NCBI GenBank assembly: GCA_050288085.1
Contig: JBNKDD010000047.1
Coordinates: forward strand, 1 to 26,918
DNA: 26,918 bases
Reading direction: 5' to 3'
DNA from: JBNKDD01 sp050288085
GTDB lineage: Bacteria > Chloroflexota > Anaerolineae > Aggregatilineales > UBA3940
In this document: in pieces, positions 1 through 6,650 of the stretch
Layout of the letters: every line of letters starts with the position of its first letter
Position numbering within the stretch: the stretch's first letter is position 1
Notes under the pieces: generated by a model
Told to the model about the DNA's origin: nothing
Databases searched by the model: none
Seen by the model: only the letters and a program-made list of their open reading frames with translations
Position numbers and translations under genes: made by a program

Positions 1-1005
1 AGAGAACTTCAACGAGTCCAAGAATTGTAGATATTCCAACCGAATATCGATGTTTTGCGGGTCCAGCGCGATGGCACACTCATAATCGGAGAGAGCCAGC
101 CCGCTTAATTCGACGCTGTCTCCATAGATGTTCAGCCCATATTTGAAGGACAGGGCATCGACCCTGGCCCGCGCCAGTTCGAGATGAGCCTCAACCGAAT
201 CGGGGTTGGCTTCGGCGTTAGCTTCAGCATCAACGATTCGCAGCCAGCGAGCCGGCTCCAGGACGGTCAGGGAGATGTTATCGGCAGCGGTCGGTTCCAG
301 GTCGGTGAACTCCCAGGTCAGGGTATTGCCGTCTATCGTGTAATCGAGCGGGTTAGGAGCGGCGGCTGTACCAGAGTTTTGCAGCAGGTTAAACCGGTGG
401 ATCGGGTAGGGCATGGTGACAGTCACCGTCCCCTGACCGATACTCCCAAACCAACCCGCGCCAGTTTCCAGGATGTAACTGAATTCCCCATAAGGTGAAT
501 AACCGGTTGGATAGAGGTCATAGGTTACCCGCAGGACAACGGTTTCGCCGGGGGGGAAGGTCACGTTCCAGGTCGCCCGTGGTACCAGATAATCCCACTG
601 GCCCGGCACTTCGGTCTGACCGGTGGTGACCGGCTCATTATTCACCCAGACCATGAAATTCTGAACCTGGTTAACATCACCGAAGCCATTCGGCACACCA
701 AGCGGAAACCACACCTCAAGCGATTCGGCTTCGCTGCCCTGGTTGACCATGTTAAAGGTGGCATCGACATGACCGATAATATGGTCAGCCGCCAGCCTGC
801 CATCATAACCAGAAATGGTTTCATTACTGGCTTCGATGGCGATGGATACCGTTTCGGAAACCATCTGTACATTGGTGGTGGCTTCGGTGCCGACTGCCGC
901 ACCGGGCGGATATTGCGGTGGAGCGACATCGGCGTAAGCGGGTTGAGATGTAAATCCGGCGAACAGCAAAGCAAATAACAATAACAGGGAAATCTTCCGG
1001 CCCAT
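1..1005 (-). CDS. Secreted protein, signal peptide plus beta-rich and TPR-like regions (partial, C-terminus off window)
   Basis: I read this frame by reverse-complementing 1005 down to 1. It is open for 335 codons without a stop and leaves the window at the left edge. The start ATG (1005-1003) is followed by a clear signal peptide: MGRK, a Leu/Phe/Ala-rich core, then AYA before DVAPP, a typical type I cleavage site near residue 24. Residues of about 45-235 look like beta-strands (for example NFMVWVNNEPV and GETVVLRVTYDLYP), loosely recalling DUF4424-like secreted proteins. From about residue 255 it becomes helical (SVEAHLELARARVDALSFKYGLN), with a TPR-like phrase near DYECAIALDPQNIDIRLEYLQ. 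The exact family is not recognised. It lies 67 bp downstream of the TPR gene on the same strand. A weak AAAGAG precedes the ATG. Location outside the cytoplasmic membrane is inferred from the signal peptide. Confidence 0.8.
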   Translation of the reverse strand, partial: MGRKISLLLLFALLFAGFTSQPAYADVAPPQYPPGAAVGTEATTNVQMVSETVSIAIEASNETISGYDGRLAADHIIGHVDATFNMVNQGSEAESLEVWFPLGVPNGFGDVNQVQNFMVWVNNEPVTTGQTEVPGQWDYLVPRATWNVTFPPGETVVLRVTYDLYPTGYSPYGEFSYILETGAGWFGSIGQGTVTVTMPYPIHRFNLLQNSGTAAAPNPLDYTIDGNTLTWEFTDLEPTAADNISLTVLEPARWLRIVDAEANAEANPDSVEAHLELARARVDALSFKYGLNIYGDSVELSGLALSDYECAIALDPQNIDIRLEYLQFLDSLKFS

Positions 1006-1045
1006 GAGATTACTCTTTCATACTAAAGTGATTCAATTTGTGGGT

Positions 1046-1051
1046 ATTATA
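1046..1051 (-). promoter_or_regulatory. Possible -10 box (TATAAT) ahead of the secreted-protein gene
   Basis: A perfect TATAAT reads on the minus strand in the 67-bp gap between the TPR gene stop and the signal-peptide gene start, 41 bp upstream of the ATG. I see no good -35 hexamer at 16-18 bp. It may therefore be fortuitous or activator-dependent, and the two genes could simply be co-transcribed. Confidence 0.3.
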
Positions 1052-1072
1052 TCGATGGGTGGTGGATTTTTC

Positions 1073-3346
1073 CTACCTACCATCCTGGTTACGCAGTATT
1101 GACCGCACCCAATCCGCAAATTTCTTCCAACCCAAACGCATACGCACACCACTAAGCTGGCTGTGCACCCTGACAGCCGACTGCGGTTCCACTACTTCGT
1201 AAACGGACAGGGATTGAGCCAGCGATTCCTCGGCTTCGCTGAGGCAACCCATCTGCTCATAGGTATCACCGATAAACCACAACATAACCGCCTCGCCAGG
1301 CTGATCACCCAGTTCACGGCGGATCGCCAGGCATTGTTCAAAATGCTTTAGGGCTTCGTCCAATGCCCCGTTTTTCTGGTGGATGTGCCCGATATTGTGG
1401 AGACAGCGAGCTTCACCCGCCCGGTCGCCTAACTCGCGGCGGATTACCAGACATTGCTCAAAATGCGGCTGCGCCTTGTCCCAGACCTGACGCTGTTCAT
1501 AGATACGCCCAAGGTTAAAGAGATTGTAAGCCTCCCCCGATCGGTCTTTTAGCTCACGGCTGATTACAAGACTTTGTTCGAGATGCAGCAGCGCATCATC
1601 TACCTCGCCAAACGTTTCAAGAATATTTGCGATGGCTCTGAGGACAACACCTTCGCTAGCCCGGTCACCTAACTCACGAACAACTATCAAACCTTGTTCA
1701 TAATAGCTCAGTGCATCGTTTATCATTCCATATTTATCGTTGGTGTACCCAAGGGACATGAGGGATTGGGCCTCGCCCATCCGGTCATCCAACTCCCGGC
1801 GGACGGATAAGCTCTGCTCAAAATACGGCAAGGCCTCGGCAAACTCTTCACGCTTGTAGAGAATATCACCAATACCATAGAGTGAATGGGCTTCATTCAC
1901 CTTGCTGCCTATCTCACGGTTGATAACCAGACCTTGTTGATAATAATCCAATGATTTATCCAGATCACCACGCTTCCGGTGAAAATGTCCAAGGTGATTG
2001 CACATAGTGGCCTCATTCAACCGAGGGCCCCTATCACAGGCAACCTTGTGAGCCTGTTCGGCACAACGCAGCGCCTCATCCAATTCTCCGCGTGCATAGT
2101 AAACGTTCGCAATGTTGCTGAGAAGGGCGGCTTCACCTGCTCTGCGTTCTGATTCCTGCGTAATAGCAAGGCTTTGTTGGAAATGATCCAGCGCTTCATC
2201 CAATGCCCCGTGCTGCCGGTGGAGATTCCCGATATTACTGAGGATGGTGGCCTCACCGGCCCGGTAGTTCATCTCGCGGTAAATAGCCAAGCTTTGCTCG
2301 GAATGGCGCAGCACCTCGTCCAATTCCCCACGCCGATCATGGATACGTCCAATGTTGCTGATGAAAGCGGCTTCGCTCAACTTGCTGCTTATTTCGCGGC
2401 AGATATCCAAGCCTTGACGATAATCAGCCAATGCCTCATCCGTCTCCCCACGCTCATAATGGATAGTTCCAATGTGGCCGAGGGAGTAAGCCTCGCCCGC
2501 CCGATAGCCAAACTCGCGGTAGATGGTCAGGCTTTGCTCGAAATGACGGAGTGCCTCATCCATCTTCCCACGCTGATGGTGGACATCCCCAATGCCGTTG
2601 AGAGAGCGGGCCTCACCCACCCGATAGCCAAACTCGCGGCAGATGGTCAGGCTTTGCTCAAAATGACTAAGTGCCTCGTCCGTTTTCCCCTGTTCAAGAT
2701 GAATAGTTCCAATACTGTTGATGGGGTGGGCTTCGTCTGCGCGGTCTTCCAGATCACGGAAGAGTGCGAGACTTTCCTCATAATGGGTCAGGGCTTTAGT
2801 CAACTCTCCACGATGATAATGAATATTCCCCATGGAGAAGAGCGATTCGGCCTCACCTTTCCGGTCGCCTACCTCCCGGCGAATGGATAGGCTCTGCTGG
2901 TAATGATTTAGCGCCTCATCGAGGCTGCCGCGATGATAGTACATCAGCCCAAGATTGAGCAGCGATTCGGCCTCACCTTTCCGGTCACCGGCCTCGCGAT
3001 GAAGGGACAAGCCACGTTTCAGATGGGCCTGAGCTTCATCCATCCGGCCCAGGAGGATATCCATTAAGCCCAGTTCGTTTTCGCACCAACCCTCTTTCTG
3101 ACGATCGCCGGACTGCTGTGCCGCCACGAATACTGCTTCAACCCAGGCGGTTTTATCCGCCCAGTGTCCACGCCGGTTGAAAAATGTATTGGCGGCCTCT
3201 GCCCAGGCCCACAGGTTATCCAGGTCATCCTTTGGGATTTGCTCCCAGGCAGCCCGCAACTGCGGCAGGGCAGCCTCGGCAGCCTGCCAGTCTTGCTCAG
3301 AACGCTGGATTATGCTCAGGTAATGATCGTGATCCCAGCTGGTCAT
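1073..3346 (-). CDS. Tetratricopeptide-repeat protein with sixteen exact 40-residue repeats
   Basis: This 757-residue protein has no signal peptide or membrane segment, so it is probably a cytoplasmic protein-interaction scaffold. Residues 1-79 are a helical N-terminal cap. Residues 80-719 are sixteen consecutive 40-residue units with no insertions or deletions, following a consensus of GDR-x-GEA, then SL-x-NIG-x-IH, RG-x-LDEAL-x-HFEQSL and I-x-REL. Residues 720-757 are a basic C-terminal tail. Such TPR_12/TPR_7-type arrays bind partner proteins. I see no attached enzymatic, kinase or DNA-binding domain that would tell the partner. I chose the ATG at 3346 rather than the in-frame ATG at 3373: a strong AAGGGAG lies 6 bp upstream of 3346, and the likely promoter would start transcripts at about 3371. 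It is divergent from the polysaccharide cluster and has no evident link to it. Confidence 0.92.
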   Translation of the reverse strand: MTSWDHDHYLSIIQRSEQDWQAAEAALPQLRAAWEQIPKDDLDNLWAWAEAANTFFNRRGHWADKTAWVEAVFVAAQQSGDRQKEGWCENELGLMDILLGRMDEAQAHLKRGLSLHREAGDRKGEAESLLNLGLMYYHRGSLDEALNHYQQSLSIRREVGDRKGEAESLFSMGNIHYHRGELTKALTHYEESLALFRDLEDRADEAHPINSIGTIHLEQGKTDEALSHFEQSLTICREFGYRVGEARSLNGIGDVHHQRGKMDEALRHFEQSLTIYREFGYRAGEAYSLGHIGTIHYERGETDEALADYRQGLDICREISSKLSEAAFISNIGRIHDRRGELDEVLRHSEQSLAIYREMNYRAGEATILSNIGNLHRQHGALDEALDHFQQSLAITQESERRAGEAALLSNIANVYYARGELDEALRCAEQAHKVACDRGPRLNEATMCNHLGHFHRKRGDLDKSLDYYQQGLVINREIGSKVNEAHSLYGIGDILYKREEFAEALPYFEQSLSVRRELDDRMGEAQSLMSLGYTNDKYGMINDALSYYEQGLIVVRELGDRASEGVVLRAIANILETFGEVDDALLHLEQSLVISRELKDRSGEAYNLFNLGRIYEQRQVWDKAQPHFEQCLVIRRELGDRAGEARCLHNIGHIHQKNGALDEALKHFEQCLAIRRELGDQPGEAVMLWFIGDTYEQMGCLSEAEESLAQSLSVYEVVEPQSAVRVHSQLSGVRMRLGWKKFADWVRSILRNQDGR
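1190..3109 (-). repeat. Tandem 120-bp coding repeats (16 copies) encoding the TPR array
   Basis: The coding strand repeats with an exact 120-bp period over 1920 bp, visible as recurring Glu-Ala/Gly-Asp-Arg and Phe-Glu-Gln-Ser-Leu codon blocks. The copies have diverged at most positions, but all keep the same length. Neighbouring units around residues 200-320 are the most alike; for example, units 4, 5 and 6 share the FGYR and EQSLTI phrases. This suggests past unit duplication or gene conversion. Confidence 0.9.
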
Positions 3347-3352
3347 GATAGT

Positions 3353-3359
3353 CTCCCTT
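3353..3359 (-). promoter_or_regulatory. Ribosome binding site deciding the TPR gene start
   Basis: AAGGGAG on the minus strand, 6 bp before the ATG at 3346, inside the longer GGGAAGGGAG. No comparable site precedes the alternative ATG at 3373. Confidence 0.7.
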
Positions 3360-3377
3360 CCCCACACCATCATGACA

Positions 3378-3405
3378 ATTGTAGGTGGATCAGATTACAA
3401 CACAA
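3378..3405 (-). promoter_or_regulatory. Candidate sigma-70 promoter for the TPR gene
   Basis: On the minus strand, TTGTGT (3405-3400) and TACAAT (3383-3378) are separated by 16 bp. Transcription would begin near 3371, giving a leader of about 25 nt before the ATG at 3346. Assigned by consensus match only. Confidence 0.4.
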
Positions 3406-3441
3406 AATGAGAGCAGCACCCACCCGGTAAAAACAAAGGGG

Positions 3442-3470
3442 TTGGCCTTGATTCGGGTGCGTGTTACAAT
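3442..3470 (+). promoter_or_regulatory. Candidate sigma-70 promoter for the polysaccharide cluster
   Basis: TTGGCC (3442-3447) and TACAAT (3465-3470) are spaced by 17 bp. Transcription would start near 3477, about 40 nt before the methyltransferase ATG. This would be the leading promoter of the plus-strand cluster. It is assigned by consensus match and position in the divergent intergenic gap. Confidence 0.45.
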
Positions 3471-3516
3471 CCGCGCGCTATGCCGGAACTGGCGAAAGCA
3501 GAAAAACGAGGCATAA

Positions 3517-4191
3517 ATGACACAGGCAGAAAGTGTAGAAAGCACAAACGATGTAGGTTGGATGGCAAGCCCATCGGCCTTAAAGATCGACTATGTAAAG
3601 CGGTATGCACGCGGCCCAAAGGCCCTTGATTTAGGCTGTGGGCGCGGCTGGTATGCCGGGGCATTGGCCGATCTGGGTTTCCAGGTGACGGGGGTGGATC
3701 AGACCAACCGGATTATGGATAACCGGATCAAGGTGCTTGAACAGTCGATTGAGCCGCCATTCCCTTTTGAAGACAGGGCCTTCGATACAGTGCTGATGTT
3801 TGACATCCTGGAGCATCTGCCCGGTGAATCGGATATCCTGGCAGAAGTGGCGCGGGTGTGTAAATCGCGGTTGATCCTGTCGGTTCCCCATGCGGATGCC
3901 GGGTTTTTGCCTCGCTATAACCTGACCTATTTGCATTACGAAGATGACACCCATCTGCGCGAATATCTACCTGAAGGGTTAAAGGCCACGATAGAAGCGC
4001 ACGGATTTAAGACGGTGCATATAGCATTAGAAGGTAAGCCGACTATCCCCCTGGTGTTCTCGGAGTTTGTCCGGGGTGGGAAAATCGTCAGGTTAGCGGT
4101 CAAGTATATGATCACCGCCCTGTATAAAATAGGGTTGGTGTACAACGACAATGTAGCCGGTGATATCTTCTACGTCGGCGAGCGAATATAA
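3517..4191 (+). CDS. Class I SAM-dependent methyltransferase
   Basis: A 224-residue protein of the Methyltransf_11/23 type. SAM-binding motif I is DLGCGRG at residues 38-44. The acidic end of the second strand lies in VTGVDQTNR. The post-motif segment FDTVLMFDILEHL carries the usual Asp-x-x-Glu-His signature of small-molecule methyltransferases. No signal peptide or membrane helix is clear, although the C-terminal LAVKYMITALYKIGLVYND is moderately hydrophobic. It opens the plus-strand cluster and ends 18 bp before an NDP-sugar epimerase. O-methylation of a sugar or of a lipid-linked glycan intermediate is therefore the most sensible role, by inference. The ATG at 3517 has a CGAGG about 6 bp upstream. 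The substrate cannot be told from sequence. Confidence 0.9.
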   Translation: MTQAESVESTNDVGWMASPSALKIDYVKRYARGPKALDLGCGRGWYAGALADLGFQVTGVDQTNRIMDNRIKVLEQSIEPPFPFEDRAFDTVLMFDILEHLPGESDILAEVARVCKSRLILSVPHADAGFLPRYNLTYLHYEDDTHLREYLPEGLKATIEAHGFKTVHIALEGKPTIPLVFSEFVRGGKIVRLAVKYMITALYKIGLVYNDNVAGDIFYVGERI

Positions 4192-4209
4192 CAACGGAGT
4201 AATACAACC

Positions 4210-5262
4210 ATGCCACATCTGCTGGTGACAGGCGGGGCCGGGTTTATCGGCGGCCATACCGCTGCACGGTTTTTATCACGCGGTTGGCGTGTAACAATCT
4301 ACGATAACTTCTCGCGGATCGGCGCTGAATTCAAGGTGGATTGGCTGCGCAGCCAGGCATCAGACGGCCAGTTAACGGTCATAAAAGCGGATGTGCGGGA
4401 CTACGAAACACTCGCACCGGCAGTCGCCGGAGCCGATGCGATCCTCCATGCGGCGGGACAGACGGCGGTTACGACCTCGGTCAGTTCGCCGCGTAAAGAC
4501 TTTGAAGATAATGCCCTGGGCACGTTCAATGTACTGGAGGCCGCCCGCGCCAGCCTGAGCGATGATCACAATCCGGTGATTATCTACACCTCAACGAACA
4601 AAGTTTACGGTGGCATGGAAGAAGTCGGGGTGGTGCTGAAAGATGATCATTACAGCTATGCCGACCTGCCGCAGGGTGTCCCCGAATCACAGCCGCTTGA
4701 CTTCCACTCGCCGTATGGCTGCTCAAAAGGAACGGGCGACCAGTACATGCGCGACTATGCCCGCATCTACGGGATGCGGACGGTCGTCTTCCGGCAGTCC
4801 TGCATTTATGGAACGTGGCAGTTCGGCACCGAGGATCAGGGCTGGTTGGCGCACTTCGTGATCGCAGCCCTGCTAGATCGCCCGCTGACGATCTACGGCG
4901 ACGGCAAACAGGTGCGCGATGTGCTGTTCATCACCGATCTGGTCGATGCTTACGAGGCAGTCATCGAGCGGCCTGAGCTAGCCGCCGGGCAGATTTTCAA
5001 CATCGGCGGCGGGGTGGAAAACGTCATTTCCCTGCTGGACCTGATCGAGATGCTGGATCAACTGCGGGGCCGCCCGATGGAGGTCAGCTATGATGGTTGG
5101 CGTCCCGGCGATCAGCGGGTGTATGTCAGCGACGTAAGTAAGGCTCAATCGACTTTCGGTTGGTCACCCCAGATTGACGTGAAAACGGGTGTTCAACGCC
5201 TGTACGATTGGGCACAGTCCTCAAAAGAGATGCTGATCACCGTCCGCTCGGCGATTAAGTAA
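4210..5262 (+). CDS. NAD-dependent nucleotide-sugar epimerase, CDP-paratose 2-epimerase (tyvelose epimerase)-like
   Basis: An extended short-chain dehydrogenase of 350 residues. The Rossmann motif GGAGFIG is at residues 8-14, the catalytic Ser/Thr region at TSTNKVYGG, and the Tyr-x3-Lys pair at Y169/K173 in HSPYGCSKG. The phrases TSTNKVYG, PLDFHSPYGCSKG, FRQSCIYG and FGTEDQGWLAHFVI are characteristic, from my knowledge of the family, of CDP-paratose 2-epimerases. These use bound NAD+ to invert C2 of CDP-paratose to give CDP-tyvelose. The partner genes for CDP-3,6-dideoxyhexose synthesis (rfbF, rfbG, rfbH, rfbS) are not in the window, so another NDP-sugar substrate is possible. A GGAG lies 10 bp upstream of the ATG. 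The stop overlaps the next ATG by 1 bp, implying coupled translation. Confidence 0.88.
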   Translation: MPHLLVTGGAGFIGGHTAARFLSRGWRVTIYDNFSRIGAEFKVDWLRSQASDGQLTVIKADVRDYETLAPAVAGADAILHAAGQTAVTTSVSSPRKDFEDNALGTFNVLEAARASLSDDHNPVIIYTSTNKVYGGMEEVGVVLKDDHYSYADLPQGVPESQPLDFHSPYGCSKGTGDQYMRDYARIYGMRTVVFRQSCIYGTWQFGTEDQGWLAHFVIAALLDRPLTIYGDGKQVRDVLFITDLVDAYEAVIERPELAAGQIFNIGGGVENVISLLDLIEMLDQLRGRPMEVSYDGWRPGDQRVYVSDVSKAQSTFGWSPQIDVKTGVQRLYDWAQSSKEMLITVRSAIK

Positions 5263-6650
5263 TGAAGCAACCCGACACCGATCATACCTGTGTGCTGACC
5301 ATTCAGGCTGACCGACCCGGCGGGGTTCCGACCGTCATCGATTGGTGGCATGCCTATCTAACCGGTTGGGGGCATCAGGCAACGACCCTGTACGCGGCTT
5401 TCGAAGGCGGTGAGATCAGCCGTTGGGAGCGGATACGATTAACCCTGCGCAACTGGCGGGTTCATGATCGACCCGAACACCCCAATCCAACCATTGCCAA
5501 TGCACCGCTGCCGCTGCCGCTGTGGGCCTTCTACTTTATGCCGCAGTGGATTTTCGGGCCGGTGCTTGACTCTTTCGATCAGGTGGTGGTAGCCGGTGGG
5601 CCGTGTCATGCGGCTTTGCCCCTCGCCTTGAGAGGGTTCCCTTACGTAATATGGATGGGCACGGTTTATGAGGATGAACTGCGCGGCAAAGTGCTGGCCG
5701 GTGATCAATGGGCGGGGCGGGTGCTAAACGGCCCGTTCTGGCCGTTTCTGGTATGGCAGGAGAAATTGGTACTGCGGCGGGCATCGCGGATATTGGCCCA
5801 GAGTCCGTACACGCAGCGGCGCATAGGGGGGATTGTCCCGGAGGCGAAAGACAAACTCGACCTGGTGATGGTTCCGATCGACCTGGACCGGTTTCACCCC
5901 ACCCCGGATCAGGCCCCGTATCCTTACTTATTGACGGTGGGGCGGCTCAACGATCCGCGTAAGAATACGCCGATGCTGCTGGAAGCCTTCGCGCAGGTGA
6001 GAGCTGCCCATCCCGATCTGAAACTGGTGATGGTCGGTGACGATCCGGCGGCGTTCGTTGTTGATCAGTGTGAGCGATTGGGGATCAGCGAGGCGGTTGA
6101 GTTCAAAGGTAAAGTGGTGGGCGATGAGTTGGTGCGGCTTTACCAGCAGGCCACCCTGTTTGTAATGGCGAGTGCCCAGGAAGGGCTGGGGATCGTCATG
6201 CTGGAAGCGATGGCCTGCGGGGCTCCGGTAGTTGCGACCGACTGCGGCGGCCCGGAAGGAATTGTGCTCGATGGGCAGACCGGGCAGATTGTCCCCAACA
6301 ATGATGCTAAAGCGCTGGCGGAAGCGATCAACAGGCTGCTCTCCGATCCTGAAGCACTCAAGGTCATGCGAGAGAATTGTAAGAACTTTATCCAGGAACA
6401 TGCCAGCCGCGAGGTAGTCGAGCGCCAATTATACGCCCACTTCAGCGATACTTTCCCGGAATCTGATGCGGCGAAAAAGAAGTTGTTCGAGTACGAGCCG
6501 ATCGAGTCTGCTCCGGTTCAATCGGAGCGGCTGTGGAGCATCATAGCGGCGGGATGGGCGGTTTTCGTGTTTGCTGTGTATATACACAACCAGCTTAGAA
6601 TTCACTGGCCCGCGATTCAGAACCAGCTTTTGGGGCCGTTGTTCCGATGA
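5262..6650 (+). CDS. GT4-family glycosyltransferase with C-terminal membrane segment
   Basis: A 462-residue GT-B-fold transferase. The C-terminal nucleotide-sugar domain begins near LLTVGRLNDPRKNTPMLLEAF (residues about 224-244). The retaining-GT signature E-x7-E is in EGLGIVMLEAMACGAPVVATDCGG at about residues 306-330. After the catalytic region come about 40 extra residues with one hydrophobic segment (LWSIIAAGWAVFVFAVYI, about 425-442), probably a membrane anchor. That would keep the enzyme at the cytoplasmic face near lipid-linked acceptors. The gene overlaps its upstream neighbour by 1 bp and the next gene by 4 bp (ATGA). The donor and acceptor sugars are unknown. Confidence 0.9.
   Translation: MKQPDTDHTCVLTIQADRPGGVPTVIDWWHAYLTGWGHQATTLYAAFEGGEISRWERIRLTLRNWRVHDRPEHPNPTIANAPLPLPLWAFYFMPQWIFGPVLDSFDQVVVAGGPCHAALPLALRGFPYVIWMGTVYEDELRGKVLAGDQWAGRVLNGPFWPFLVWQEKLVLRRASRILAQSPYTQRRIGGIVPEAKDKLDLVMVPIDLDRFHPTPDQAPYPYLLTVGRLNDPRKNTPMLLEAFAQVRAAHPDLKLVMVGDDPAAFVVDQCERLGISEAVEFKGKVVGDELVRLYQQATLFVMASAQEGLGIVMLEAMACGAPVVATDCGGPEGIVLDGQTGQIVPNNDAKALAEAINRLLSDPEALKVMRENCKNFIQEHASREVVERQLYAHFSDTFPESDAAKKKLFEYEPIESAPVQSERLWSIIAAGWAVFVFAVYIHNQLRIHWPAIQNQLLGPLFR

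Noticed and set aside
2174..2890. Long plus-strand open frame of 238 codons opposite the TPR gene
   Set aside because: It is the antisense of the 120-bp repeats. Its translation shows the same 40-residue period, which explains why it stays open, and it has no family resemblance.
1190..3109. Regularly spaced repeats that could suggest a CRISPR array
   Set aside because: The period is 120 bp, the copies are diverged, and the whole region is one TPR-coding frame; there are no identical short repeats with unique spacers.
3480..3630. ATG at 3480 downstream of the candidate promoter as a methyltransferase start
   Set aside because: It is out of frame with the methyltransferase (37 bp offset) and ends at a stop near 3630 with no recognisable product.
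5536..5784. Antisense and alternate-frame open stretches within GT and GT-C genes (also near 7550-8077, 15072-15431 and 17324-17638)
   Set aside because: All lie inside well-supported genes, have compositionally biased, motif-free translations, and are expected in GC-rich coding DNA.
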